The position numbers were made by a program, and so were the translations under genes. From Fomitopsis serialis (taxonomy: Eukaryota; Basidiomycota; Agaricomycetes; Polyporales; Fomitopsidaceae): 64,000 nt of DNA. The stretch lies in assembly GCF_022376445.1 (NCBI RefSeq), contig NW_025955101.1:46073-110072 (forward strand), given 5' to 3'. Numbering within the stretch: the first letter of the stretch is position 1; each line of letters opens with the position of its first letter. Shown here in pieces: positions 1 to 11,036 of the stretch. The notes below the pieces were generated by a model, which was not told the origin of the DNA, made no database searches, and saw nothing but the letters and a program-made list of their open reading frames with translations.

Positions 1-207
1 GTGTTGAGGTTCGAGTCACGTATTTGCTCGGGATACTATCTTGGCCTCAGAAGCCTGTGCATCCTCGGTACCTGTGGCCTGCACTACAGTTAGACATGCA
101 GCATAGCCAGGACTGGTCAGCATACCACTTCAGAACTGGGGTTGTTGTCCAAACGTCTTGTAAATTTCTCCGTGGCTTTGCTGCCAAGGACGCTCTGTGG
201 CAAACGG

Positions 208-970
208 TTACATCAGATACATTGAAAACAATCTGAGATATGGGTTTGCGATACCTTGGCCACGTCCTGGAGAAAGCGACTTCAAGTTGAGCTTAGCGAA
301 GACAGTGATTTGAGAGTAACGGACCTGGACATGAACCTTATCCTTCGCACCAGAGATTTGGTACAGCTTGTTAATCGTGCCGACTGCGACATCCTTGATG
401 AGCCCGCTGTTCACATATGCGATCACGAACATGACCAGTGCGACAAGGAGATCGATGATAGCGCCGTGCTTCGCGTTACGTTCAGCCTTGCTCAGCAACT
501 CCTGCTCCATGCCGACGTCCTTCGCAAGCTCCCTTACTGACTGTCCGCTCGCGTTCTCCGTATCGAGCGAAGCGCCGCTGTCGATGAGCTCGTGGACCAA
601 TTCCTTGTCGCGCACTTCGGTGAGGGCATTCATGAGAGCCGTCGCATTGTCGTCCTTCGGGAAGCGTTTGTCGACATCCGCCCCCGCGTCCAAAAGGGCC
701 CGAGCGATCTCGAGCCTGTTCTTCGTCGTGCGGGACGTAGAAGAGCGGTGGACGCTCTCTCGTGGACACAGCGTTCGAGTTTGCGCCATTTTTCAAAAGA
801 AGACGGACGACCTCGAGGTGCCCGCGTACACAGGCTGCTGCCAATGGCGTGAGTTTCTTCTCTCCGCCGATGGAGTTGATCGGCGACGGATTCGCGCTAC
901 CAAGATACTGCTAGAGGACGTCCTCCGTAAGTGTACCGTGGTAAGCGTGGTCGTGCAGGTTGATGGCCAT
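208..970 (-). pseudogene. Ankyrin-repeat protein, decayed and truncated
   Basis: Read on the minus strand from the ATG at 970, the translation gives ankyrin repeats: 'LTPLAAACVRGHLEVVRLLL', then 'RLEIARALLDAGADVDKRF', then 'KELVHELIDSGASLDT'. A hydrophobic segment follows ('IIDLLVALVMFVIAYV'). Two lesions are visible: an in-frame TAG at 913-911 (codon 20), and a frame change near 720-745 between 'PPLFYVPHDE' and 'TKNRLEIARAL'. In agaricomycetes this ankyrin type is, as I recall it, followed by a long von Willebrand A-like domain; none is seen downstream, where the frame ends at 208. I read it as a dead 5' fragment of such a gene. A short intron near the 3' end cannot be excluded, but it would not repair the stop or the frameshift. 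Confidence 0.75.
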
Positions 971-2360
971 CGTTGAATGCGACGTCGCAGGATGAGGACT
1001 GAGTCCACCGGGACGACACGGGATCGAGCACTTAAAAGCGTCGCGGTTCCAACGATGCCTCTCTTTCACTTCGCCAATCCAGACAACTTAGCTCGCGCAA
1101 TGAGGCATGCCCAGAGCGTTGGATTCCTAGCAGGCCGCAAACCTACCATCGGATGCGTGTAGGGTGAGTTGCTGCAGGCTAAAACCCACCCGTATCACTG
1201 GAGGATGCAATGGACTAAATCAGTCCTGTTAGCGGTCATGGAACGAATGAATATGCAACGTCTTCGCGGCCTCGCACCGAGTGGTAGGGGCGTGCTGGCA
1301 GACACTCAAGGTGAGGCTCAGGCCACACGGGAATAGCTTGTGTGAGAGCTGTTCCAACGTCAGGGAAGAGAACACTACGACAATTCAAGCACGGATCATA
1401 CCGTCCAGGACGTTTGGGCACCTAGCTCCTCGGATCACTTGCGATTGTCTTGCATGCAGCCCTCAGCCCTTAAACGACCTCTAAATGGAAGCATATCAAC
1501 CGATTGGCTTTCCTTCAGAATCCGTTCCTATATTCATTGTTAGTGAGAAGTGAATGCTCAGACTGCGAGTTCAATACGACCACCAGAAAATTTGGACGCG
1601 ACCTCTGGTGATGACTTGCTACTAGCTAGAAGCTGGCACTATCCTGTGCACGCAAAAGTTCAATCACCGATTGATCATTGGCGTAGCACTATTAACACCT
1701 TTGTGTGTCCCTCGACCCTCGAGGTGGCAGTGTCACCAGCGGAGTGACTAATTGGGGCTTGCAACTGGCACCAGTGAATCAGTCAGTCAGCATTGATAAT
1801 TGAGTCTGCGACCCGCACATACCATTGCCATGTTTGTCTTGCTGAAGCTACATCGGGGAACCTGAGGGCCCTGAAACATGGTTCGGTATCGCCACGATGC
1901 ATACAACACACAGCGGGACACAGACGTTGTCCTCAATGAATGATGATCTCCGTACCGCAAACTGATAGCGCGATGTGAACTTCCTCGACATCTTCTAGTC
2001 GCCTCGAGGCGGTAGCCCACTTGAGGACGCCTCATCGCTCAGGAACCAGTGAGGAAACTGAGAACCGTCGAAAGGTCCCGCAACTCACTGAATCTATGTG
2101 TAAGCGCCAGACCGACGGATCAATGTCGTTGTCGCCCAAAGCGGAAAATTGAAGTCCTCCTATGGTTTCATGGGCCCGCGGCTAATGTGCAGCTGTGAGC
2201 GCAAAGGAAAACGGGGATGGCTCAGAACGCAATTCCGCTGCTCCACATGGACTCACCATACATTATAGTACGACCGGGGCGCGGTGGGAAGAGTGTCTGT
2301 AGCAGGATGCTGCCGGCAGTACTCATTGAGTCGTGATTAATGAGGTATCAACACCCATAG
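971..2360. other. Gene-poor stretch
   Basis: Only short, non-conserved reading frames on both strands. I see no protein family, tRNA or repeat array. The last ~70 bp are the promoter of the next gene. Confidence 0.5.
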
Positions 2361-2367
2361 TTATAAA
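2361..2367 (+). promoter_or_regulatory. TATA box of first lectin-like gene
   Basis: TTATAAA lies about 63-69 bp upstream of the ATG at 2430, a distance shared by the TATA motifs of the two following genes. Confidence 0.5.
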
Positions 2368-2429
2368 GATCGAAATGGTCTCCTGACATTCTCTAGCATC
2401 CGCCCAAATTCGCGCTCACCTACTGAATC

Positions 2430-3311
2430 ATGTCTCAACTCCAAGACCTCACCCGCTGCCTCCTAGCCGCCGGTTACGCCGCGCACCCCGATGGGCAAAG
2501 CACGTACCTGCTCTACACCAACGACGGCACTCTCGTATTGAAGCAGTGGACGGGTGACTCCTTTGGCAGAGAGGAGCTCGTCGCAACGGCTGTCCGTCCT
2601 GAGTCGGCGGCTGCCATCCTGCCCGACCCTGTGGACAGCCTCATATTCGCTATCACACCCTCCTCCACCCTTGCAGCCTTCCAGTACGATGAGGATGAGG
2701 AGGAGTGGCTGCAAGATCAGGCTCTTTCCAAGTACGACGTACATGGAAAGGGTAACCTCTCTGCATGCTACACCGTCGATCACCGCGTTTGCATCGTCTT
2801 CCAGAACGCGAGTGGCGCCCTCGTGCGTGTCGAAGAAACGGAGGTCGAGTCGGACGGGAGTGCGGACAGAGGAGCTGCATGGGCAGCTACGATCTTGAAG
2901 AAGGCGTCCGATCCGCTCCATGGGACGCCCATCTCTACCGTCTTCGATGACAAAGGCCTTCACGTCTTCTACGTCTCCGCAGCAGACCAACGTATCCACC
3001 ACCTTCGTGAAGGTGCAGCGTGGGCGGACGAGGAGATGTTCGATCAGACTTGGGGTTCCTTGCACGGGATCGTTGGGTCGACGAACAAGGAGAAAGGAGG
3101 CAGCTTCGAGGCTTACGTCCTGACCGCGGAACGCGTCATTCTGCAGGTCGACGACGGAGGGGACAGGCGTGAGTTGGGGAAGGTTGACAAAGATGGGAAG
3201 TTGGTGCCGAGCATCACTGCCGAGTGCTTCTCTGTGCTCGGATTTTTCATGGTGTCGTTCAGCTTGAACGTCAGCGTGCAGAGGAGGAGGAAGAGAATCT
3301 GCTGGTACTGA
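2430..3311 (+). CDS. Fucose-lectin-like beta-propeller protein (copy 1)
   Basis: Single-exon frame of 293 aa starting MSQLQDLTRCL. Repeated blade-like segments of about 45-50 aa are visible, each with a hydrophobic strand and an acidic/aromatic turn: 'YLLYTNDGTLVLKQWTGDSF' (about 26-45), 'LAAFQYDEDEEEWLQ' (about 81-95), 'VCIVFQNASGALVRVEE' (about 120-136), 'LHVFYVSAADQRIHHLRE' (about 177-194). This resembles fungal fucose-specific lectins of the AAL type (six-bladed propellers). There is no signal peptide, so it is probably cytosolic, as many basidiomycete defence lectins are. The C-terminus is basic (RRRKR). A paralogue with the same start and blade pattern lies at 6112, with a protease gene between them. 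The fold call rests on pattern only; sugar specificity cannot be judged. Confidence 0.6.
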   Translation: MSQLQDLTRCLLAAGYAAHPDGQSTYLLYTNDGTLVLKQWTGDSFGREELVATAVRPESAAAILPDPVDSLIFAITPSSTLAAFQYDEDEEEWLQDQALSKYDVHGKGNLSACYTVDHRVCIVFQNASGALVRVEETEVESDGSADRGAAWAATILKKASDPLHGTPISTVFDDKGLHVFYVSAADQRIHHLREGAAWADEEMFDQTWGSLHGIVGSTNKEKGGSFEAYVLTAERVILQVDDGGDRRELGKVDKDGKLVPSITAECFSVLGFFMVSFSLNVSVQRRRKRICWY

Positions 3312-3510
3312 GATCTGGAATCATGTCCGATGCCGCGTACATACCTAGGCTGTTTACATGACCAAGCACGGCATCTTCTCATTCCCATTGATTAGCTTCT
3401 CGGTCCGTCTGTGTCTGTATTGACTTTTGAATCGATCGTACCCACTATGACCCAGACCAATGATCGCTTCGTGATATAATTACACATGCTTCAAGGAGAG
3501 CGCGTCCTGG

Positions 3511-3520
3511 TATATATATA
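3511..3520 (+). promoter_or_regulatory. TATA box of protease gene
   Basis: TATATATATA, about 76-85 bp upstream of the ATG at 3596, which itself sits in a strong initiation context (CCGCCATGG). Confidence 0.55.
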
Positions 3521-3595
3521 CGATCTGTCGATTCTCCGTGAGGGGCACATCAGATACAAGGATCTGCTCGACCTTCCACTCATCTGTTTGCCGCC

Positions 3596-4853
3596 ATGGC
3601 CTCGAAGATCTATATGCCTGAATACATGCAGCATCCTGGCTGGACCGGTCAGCACCCGGACACTATCCAGGCTAACGGACTCCAGTTTGCCGATCTAGAC
3701 GTCGGAAACTGGACCGTCAAACTCGAGTTTCGCGTCGGAGGCAAGGTCGCGAACGGCAGCGGATTCCTCATCAACGTCCCCGATTGCCCCAAAGCTGTCA
3801 TCCTTACAGCTGGCCATAACCTCCTCGGTCCCGACGGGGCACGTTCCACAGACCTCGCCGTCCTCGAGGCGCCAGAGGCAAAGTATGTCATGCCGGAAGA
3901 CGATGTCCACATTTCTGACGCTTTCACGGCAAACCGGCGGTGGACTGGGGCGCAATCCTCTATCCGCGCCAGCGGTTGAAGGATGCCAAAAAGGATGTTG
4001 GATTTGGATTCGGATGGAGCTTGCGCCTCGGTCATGCGGAACATATCAAGGGCACTGTATACGTCAGTGGCTACCAGGGCACTACGCCGTCTGGTCACCC
4101 CATCACGTCGTCTGGCCCACTCGTCGCAGCCTATGCAGACTGGCTGGAGTATCGCCCTAAGACGGAGCAAGGCATCAGCGGCTCTGTAGTATGGACGGAG
4201 TACCAAGGGTCTCCTACCGTCATAGCTATTTAGTGAGTAAAACCCAATAAGCGTCCCACATGAAGGTCTGTCTGACTCAAGAATATCACAGTAATTCCAG
4301 CGCTGACCCTAAGCGCAAAAACGGCGGCAGCCGAGGGACGCGTCTCACTGTCGCTGTGCTACGCGAAGTCCTCTGCTTCGCGCAAGTCGGCCACTACAAC
4401 GTTAGACTTCGCGCCCACGGGACCCCTAAGCAGGTCCAGCTGCTTCCCAAGCGTGGCTTGTACATGAGCTTCCCGGAGGAGTTCCCTTTCGCTAGAGTGC
4501 GGCTTGGACCGGGAGGGGCACTGGACATCCTTCCGGCAGAAGTCAACAAGAAAACTAAACTGCATGCATTGGCAGTTCGGGGGCAATGGGCGCTCTTCAA
4601 CGCACCGAAGCAGCAAATCACGTTAAGCGCGGACGTCCAGGAGGAATGTCTCTTCAGCATAGATGATAAGACGAAGAAGGGCTCGGACGAGACAGCGATT
4701 GAGATCGTGATCGCGAGGGGCGATGGGAAGTTGCAGTTGCGCATGCGAGGAGAGAAGCTGAAGGACCTTGAGGACGACTTTGAAGACGAGGACGCTGAGA
4801 GCTCCGAGGTTTCGATGGTCAAATACCCGGGCAAGGACGTAGTAAGTGCATGA
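3596..4853 (+). CDS. Trypsin-like serine protease, apparently frameshifted
   Basis: Starts at ATG 3596 (MASKIYMPEYMQHPGWTG). The three catalytic signatures of a chymotrypsin/V8-type serine protease occur in order: His in 'AVILTAGHNLL', Asp in 'VDWGAILYP', Ser in 'EQGISGSVVW'. A 59-nt intron at 4233-4291 (GTGAGT...CACAG) joins 'SPTVIAIY' to 'NSSADPKRKNGG'. The C-terminal ~180 aa are a conserved-looking extension with an acidic end. No signal peptide is seen. Between His and Asp, at about 3930-3941, the frame changes with no possible intron: one base appears to be missing. Exon lengths total 1199 nt, one short of 400 codons. It is therefore a recent pseudogene or carries a one-base sequence error. 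It lies between two lectin-like paralogues, all on the same strand and each with its own TATA box. Confidence 0.7.
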
Positions 4854-6029
4854 TGTTATGTTCAGCATCATGTCTACTTACGGGGTTGATCAATACGTGC
4901 GTTTTGTACTCGAGCCTGCTCGTACGGCCGAAGCCTGAGGGATGACAGGAAGAAGTTACTGTAGTGCGGGGTTATGATGTTAGCCATGTTAGTCCCGAGC
5001 CGCCTATCGCGGGCATTGAGTTCCATGCACATGGCCTGTATCCCCGTCCACACGTCTGGTACATTGTTTCCTGTCTTCTCGACGTATCGAGATGCACGCA
5101 AGCAGGGTTCACGTTCTTGTTGCACTTTGGCTTGACCGTACTGCGTCATACCAATGAGCTTGACGGCTGGTCCGGCAGCCTTTATACTTATTGCGGCATG
5201 TCTTGACTTAATGATGGGCTGGCGTACGAATAATTAGCTCTGGCGCATGATACAGCTATCTCGACCCCACAGACCCACCAGCGACTTCAATGCGTGTGTC
5301 TGACTATCAGACCTCTTCGGAACGTTCATACGCAGGTACCAGTCCTATCGACCAATGCAAAAGTGAGTAACTTCACAGAAACCCCAGTGCCGTATCACTC
5401 GACTTCAGAGTAAACATTACGTGCAACCAAAGGCGATACGAATTCATATGTTAAGGTCTGTGACCACTGTACGGCACATTGTTCTCGCACTGTGGCCCAA
5501 ACCTGCTGGCGAGCACTCACCTTGGAAAGAACCTTCCCTTACTCTATAGAGTGAACGACGCTCGGCGGCCTTCCTCGGACCCATTTTGTGTACCACAAAA
5601 GGCGCGCAACTGTGTGTTCCGCTGATGTTACGAAACTGCGGGCCACGCTTCTGCGTTTGTTTCGGTCCAAGCCTATAGGAAGAGGGTAAGGTTAAGACAC
5701 TCGAAGACAGCAGGCCAGCGCTCCGCCTTCATTCTTCTAATGAGAGCCTGGACGATCGCGCTAGTCTTTAGTAACAAACTCGTAGAGACGGTTCGGCCTC
5801 CCACGGAAGTGTAAGCGTTGATATGGTTCGCGGAGAGCGAGAAGACATCGGAGCGCTCGCTGTCGTACGGGTCGGAGTGTACGCCCTATTGCAACGGAGG
5901 AAACCAAGGATTCCTCGGGCCACTCACAGAGGGACACCACGACTCGTTTGAGAAGCCGGCTGCTTGCTGGCAGTAACAGGACGCCGTCGATAGTCCTGGT
6001 TGTGGAGACTGCCGCAGTGCGAGTGGCAG
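4854..6029. other. Gene-free stretch
   Basis: No convincing frame on either strand; between about 5210 and 5880 there is no open frame of 60 codons. I see no repeat or RNA gene. Confidence 0.5.
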
Positions 6030-6036
6030 TATAAGA
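6030..6036 (+). promoter_or_regulatory. TATA-like box of second lectin gene
   Basis: TATAAGA about 76-82 bp upstream of the ATG at 6112. Confidence 0.4.
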
Positions 6037-6111
6037 TGGTCATTGTCCAATGTCTGGGGCCGCAGCGACATCCGACCACGACAACGGCCGCACACGACAC
6101 CCGAGTGATCA

Positions 6112-6990
6112 ATGTCTCAACTCGAAGACCTCGCTCGCTGCCTGACCTCCTCTGGGTATGCGCCGCACCCCGAAGGCGAGGGCACATACGTGTTGTACAC
6201 GGATGACGGCTCTGCGATCCTGAAACATTGGACGGGAGACAGCTTCGGAAACGAAGAGCTCCTCACCTCGTCCGTCCGACCGGGGTCCACAGCCGCGTAT
6301 ATCCCCACCCCCGACGGCGGCATCCTTGCATACATCACTGACTCTTCGGCCGTCGCCGTTCTGCAGTTCGATGAGGACGAGGAAGAATGGGTCGATGCCG
6401 ATAACCTACCGCGTTGCGAGGTCCACGCTGACGGCCAACTCACCGCGTCGCTTGACCCCGCTGGCGAAGTCGTCATCACATTCCAGGACAACGCGGGCCG
6501 ATTGATGTGCCTGCACGAAGCCGGCGAGGGGGAGTCGTGGACTACGACGGAGATCGAGGGCGCTCAAAAGCCTGCCCGAGGAACTCCCCTGTCGATCCGC
6601 GTCGACCCCGATACTCTCGCCCTCGAAGTCTTCTACGTTTGCGCAGACGATAGCGCCATACACATGGTCGTCAATGAGCATGGAGGCATGCTTTGGACTG
6701 ACGTCGTCGTCCTTGCCACCGGGTGCGGCAGTCCCTTCAAACGTGTCCTCGTAACGAAACGACCGGACCAAGCTGGCTTCACGGCGTATGCGCTCACTTG
6801 CGCGGATACCATATTGCAGCTGGTAGCCGGAGAAGCTGGACACGAGCTTGGGCGCGTCAACAAGGACGGGAGCGTCGTAGCCAGCACCACCGCGGAATGC
6901 TGCATCGTGATTTTTGGGTTGGAGATCAAGCTCCAGTTCAACCTACAAATCGGGGCCAGCCCGGCCAGGAAACGCAGGTTCTTCGGTTGA
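6112..6990 (+). CDS. Fucose-lectin-like beta-propeller protein (copy 2)
   Basis: Single-exon frame of 292 aa, MSQLEDLARCL. It is clearly paralogous to the gene at 2430: same start, same blade motifs ('YVLYTDDGSAILKHWTGDSF', 'VAVLQFDEDEEEW', 'EVVITFQDNAGRLMCLHEA', 'LEVFYVCADDSAIH') and the same closing segment ('ELGRVNKDGSVVASTTAEC' against 'ELGKVDKDGKLVPSITAEC'). The region between them is a different gene, so the pair is a duplication with an interposed protease gene or the remainder of a larger repeated cluster. No signal peptide; the C-terminus is basic (RKRRFFG). The AAL-type lectin call is by pattern; binding residues were not assigned. Confidence 0.6.
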   Translation: MSQLEDLARCLTSSGYAPHPEGEGTYVLYTDDGSAILKHWTGDSFGNEELLTSSVRPGSTAAYIPTPDGGILAYITDSSAVAVLQFDEDEEEWVDADNLPRCEVHADGQLTASLDPAGEVVITFQDNAGRLMCLHEAGEGESWTTTEIEGAQKPARGTPLSIRVDPDTLALEVFYVCADDSAIHMVVNEHGGMLWTDVVVLATGCGSPFKRVLVTKRPDQAGFTAYALTCADTILQLVAGEAGHELGRVNKDGSVVASTTAECCIVIFGLEIKLQFNLQIGASPARKRRFFG

Positions 6991-7497
6991 CTTCTTCCAT
7001 GACCAATATACGTAGCTCGTCTGAATATCTGTGCTCGCACAGAGCCTGTATAACCTAGCAGCACTTCTCATCTAGTATGAGCATCACTGACTGCACGGCG
7101 TCACTAGTTTTACGCACTTCACTTCACTGCTCCAATCCACTGTTTTCTTGTCTGGGATCAGCAGCAGGTGTATACATATCGAGAGGTCGGCTATACCGAC
7201 TGGAGCGCAATCTCTCGGAGAAGTATAGACCACAAGCAGGAAAGTATAGAGGGAGTGGGCGGAAAACTGTTGATGATCAAACTGAAGTGGGATCTAATCT
7301 ATGCTGCCACCGTCATTTCGGAGTTTAAATACTGTGACATTTTCACAATGGCGCCAGAGGACCCACTACAAGCAGGCCATTGGTATTTACTTACACTCGA
7401 CTTACACCGTCAGGCTCTGGCCTTACCTTCGCCCCGAAGATCGCTTGCTTCATTTGTGTCCGCTGCCTGAATTCCCGCCTACACTCGTTCCATCGTG
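6991..7497. other. Intergenic, contains NOP4 promoter
   Basis: No supported coding sequence; the short open frames here show no family features. Confidence 0.45.
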
Positions 7498-10400
7498 ATG
7501 ACATCCTCGCTCGGAAAGCGCAAGGAGAGGGAGGAAGATGGGTCTTTTCCTATCTCACATGGGTATGTTTTCTTATACGAAGTCATCTATCACCGAGGTA
7601 ACCTACCAGCGTGTAGGTCGACTCTTTTCGTGTCAAATCTACCGTACACAGCGACATCTACGGATCTGAAGACCCTTTTCTCTGATCTCGCACCCGTACG
7701 GTCTGCATTCGTCGTGCTTGAACCCGGCTCAGGGGTATCAAAAGGCGTCGGTTACGTTTCTTTCGCGATTAAAGAGGATGCGCAATTAGCTTCCGACAAG
7801 ATCGCGGAGGAGGGACTCGCGCTGAACAAGAGACAGTTGAGGGTTCAGTGGGCGGAGTTGAAGGTGGGCATGCGAACATATGAAACGGCCATGTCATGCT
7901 GATGTTTCCCTATTCAGAGCAAAGACAAGTCGCAGGGCAGGGACAAGGACCAGACGCGATCACCAGTCAAAACTGAGGCAAAATCCCCGGCACCTCGGCC
8001 TCAGCAACCTGCGTTAAAAGACCCTCTCGCTATACGCACAGTAGTCATCTCGGGTCTACCTTCATCAATAGACTCCAAAACGCTATGGAAGAAGATTCGC
8101 AAGCTCGACGGCGCTGAAAAAGTGGAGTGGCCAGCCAAAACAAGTAGTGGTGATGAGGACAGCGATATCGGTGCGCAAACCTGTCCCCTTGATCTACGAA
8201 TGCCTGACCTACATCTACGTATAGCCCACGCATTATTCGCCACGCCTTCGGCCGCTTCGGAAGCAGTCAATAAACTACACGCGCACGTATTCAAAGGCTC
8301 CCTGCTATCAGCTACATTGAAGAAACGACTTGACGGTCTGGCTAAAGCGCCCAAAGCCAAGAAGGTCGATGCGCCGAAGCAAGGCGCGAAGGGCGGCGCA
8401 CCGAGCCGCGCGAGCCGGCTCATCGTGCGCAATCTACCGTTCGACATCACGGAACAAGACCTCCGCGCAGTCTTCCTCCCGTACGGACCCATCTACTCCG
8501 TCGACATCCCTCTGAAAGACGATGAGGGCGAGGGCAAGCCGCGTGCGAAGGGCTTCGCTTTCGTCTGGATGCTGAGCCGTAAAGATGCGGAGCGCGCGAT
8601 GGAGGAAACGAACGGGATGAAGGTCCAAGCGGGCATGGCGGCACGGCTGGTGACGGACAAGCAGAAAAAGAAGAAGCAGCGGAGGGAGGAGGAAAAGGCG
8701 GAGAAAGCAGCAAAGGGTCAAGGAGAGGATGCAGAGGAGAATGATGAGGGACCGGAGCCGCAGGGGAAAGAGCGTGTCATTGCAGTAGACTGGGCGCTGA
8801 GCAAAGACAAGTGGCAGGCGGAGAAGGCGAAGGTGGAACAGGAAGCCGCGGATGGAGACGTGCAGATGGGTGACGAGAGTGGCGAGGCTGGTGAGGATGG
8901 TAGTGAAGGCGAGGGCTCCGCAAGTCAAGATGGGCAGATCGGATTGCACGAGGACGATGGGAGTGATGTGGGCAGTGAGAGTGGTAGTGATGAAGATGAC
9001 CTCACGGGCGACGAGGGTGACGAACAAGATGAGGGCCGGACAAAGCCTACGCTGCCTCCTCCAGAAAGCGGCACAACCCTGTTTGTTCGCAACGTTCCAT
9101 TCGAGGCAACAGAGGATGAGCTTCGAACTTTGTAAGTGTTATCTGAATTCACTTTGCATTGCTGCTCACGAGCCACAGATTCCGTGCCTTCGGCCCACTC
9201 CGTTACGCTCGCATAACGGTAGATCACGAGATCGGTCGCTCTCGTGGAACTGGTTTCGTCTGCTTCTGGAACAAAGCGGACGCGGACAAGGTCGTCGAGC
9301 AGAGTGAGATTCTGCGTGCCGAGATGCTTGGAGAGAGTGACAAAGCCACGACAGTGCGTTCCAGTATTTTCTTACATCAACTTGACTGAGTATTTTGGTT
9401 TAGCAACCGAAGAAGAACCCTTTCAAATTACCTTCCTTGCTCACCCCGGATCCCTCTTCCTCGATAGCTCAGAACCTAGTACTTCAAGGCCGGACACTGG
9501 ACGTCATCCGCGCTGTGACGCGGGATGAGGCCGGCAAGCTCAAGGAGGCCGGCGAAAGACAACGAGAGAAGGCAGACAAGCGTAACCTCTATCTCCTTCG
9601 GGAGGGAAGTGAGTACACCAAGTCAGCCTTGTACTCGCAGTCCTGATGGATATTCTAGTCATCCTGCCCAATGCGCCCGCTGCCGAGTCGATGGGTCCAG
9701 CAGAAGTGGAGAAACGGACTATGTCATTCAACGCCCGGAGGGCGCTCCTTCGCTCCAATCCATCTCTCTACGTGTCGAAGACGCGGTTGAGCATCCGACA
9801 ACTGCCCCTCTTCGCGACCGAGCGCATGCTCAAGAGACTCGCTGTGCACGCTGTTCGTGCTTTCGAGAAGGAGGTCAAGGAGGGAGCGCGGGAACCATTG
9901 ACTGCCGACGAGTTAGCCGAGTCCGTCACACCCACGAACGAGGACGAGGCCATCAAGGCTGAAGACGACGATGGCGTCGCGCAGACGAATACATCGAAAG
10001 GGAAGGGGAAGGGGAAGGACCATAAGGCTGGTCGCGATACAGGTGTCAAGCAAGCCAAGATTGTGCGTCAGGCAGACCGTGTCGACCCCGTAACCGGTAA
10101 AGGACGTAGTCGAGGCTATGGCTTCTTGGAGATGGCGAAGCATGCAGATGCTCTACGGGTTCTCAGGTGGGCGAACAACAATACAAAAGTCGGCCGGATG
10201 TTCGACGAGTGGTGGAAAGCCGAGCTGGAAGATCTAGTCAAGACCGAGAAGCAGAAGCCGCAGAAGGATGAAGCGCGATTGAAGCGGTTGAGAGATGAAT
10301 TGGACAAGGGTGCACCTGTCAAGAGCAGAGGGTCCCTTATTGTCGAGTTCTCGATTGAGAACGTACAGGTCGTTCAACGACGAGCCACCCAGCAACGCGA

Positions 10401-10682
10401 CAAGCAATCTGTATGTTGTTCATCCTACTGAGGAGCTCATGATGTTCACACTTCGTCTAGGAACATGGCACCTCGAAACCGCCCCAACGCAGAGCATCGG
10501 TTCCAGCTGTGAAGGCAGAAGAGAGTCAGGAGCGACCAAGCAAGAAGCGACGTCTGTTGGACTTGTCGCGGACACAAGAGAAGGGGCCTGATGCGGATCA
10601 AGCCTCCAAGGCCGGTAAACAGATTGGCTCTCTAATCGGTAGAAAGCGCAAAGAGAAGAAGTCGAAGCGGGGTGCTGCTTGA
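7498..10682 (+). CDS. NOP4: Nucleolar RNA-binding protein, NOP4/RBM28 type
   Basis: Seven exons: 7498-7562, 7617-7863, 7918-9131, 9179-9353, 9404-9608, 9659-10410, 10461-10682. Introns are 47-54 nt and phases close to 959 aa. RNA-recognition motifs: first, RNP2 'STLFVSNLPYTAT' with RNP1 'KGVGYVSF'; a degenerate second near 'RTVVISGLPSSIDSKTLWKK'; third 'RLIVRNLPFDITEQDLRAVF' with 'RAKGFAFVWM'; fourth 'TTLFVRNVPFEATEDELRTL' with 'RGTGFVCFW'. A long acidic Ser/Asp/Glu stretch precedes the fourth RRM. The basic C-terminus ends 'RKRKEKKSKRGAA', a likely nucleolar signal. In yeast Nop4 is needed for 27S pre-rRNA processing and 60S subunit assembly in the nucleolus. The protein is longer than yeast Nop4 because of the acidic linker. 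Confidence 0.9.
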
Positions 10683-11036
10683 ACCAACTATGTTATTTTC
10701 GATCCTTGTCTTCTGTTATCCATGCATAAATACGCGCTTCCATGCAGATCACAAACGTTTGTGGCGAGCGCACTGTCTGGGTGGTTTGACAGTGCGCGTC
10801 CGGCGAGGACTCGGACTCTTTCCGCTCGTCGAAAATGTAATCGTCAGATCCTCATTCGACTGCTTCTGTGAGCGAGGAGCCGCCTGGGTACTGTAGCATC
10901 TGCATCGACGAGTTTAATTAGCACGGAGCAAGGCGGTTTGTGTATCTGGTCCTACTGAAGTCTTCGGCAGAGGTTCTTCATCGACCAACTGGTCGACAGT
11001 CGTCTGGACGGTGACTTGAATGTCCTGTCATGGAAG
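10683..11036. other. Short convergent intergenic region
   Basis: Lies between the 3' ends of NOP4 (+) and the DUF6534 gene (-); no coding signal of its own. Confidence 0.4.

Noticed and set aside
7..16. tRNA-like B box (GGTTCGAGTC) at the window start
   Set aside because: The flanking bases do not form a T-stem and no acceptor stem or A box is seen.
8434..9027. 197-codon hydrophobic minus-strand frame
   Set aside because: Antisense shadow of the acidic and RRM regions of NOP4.
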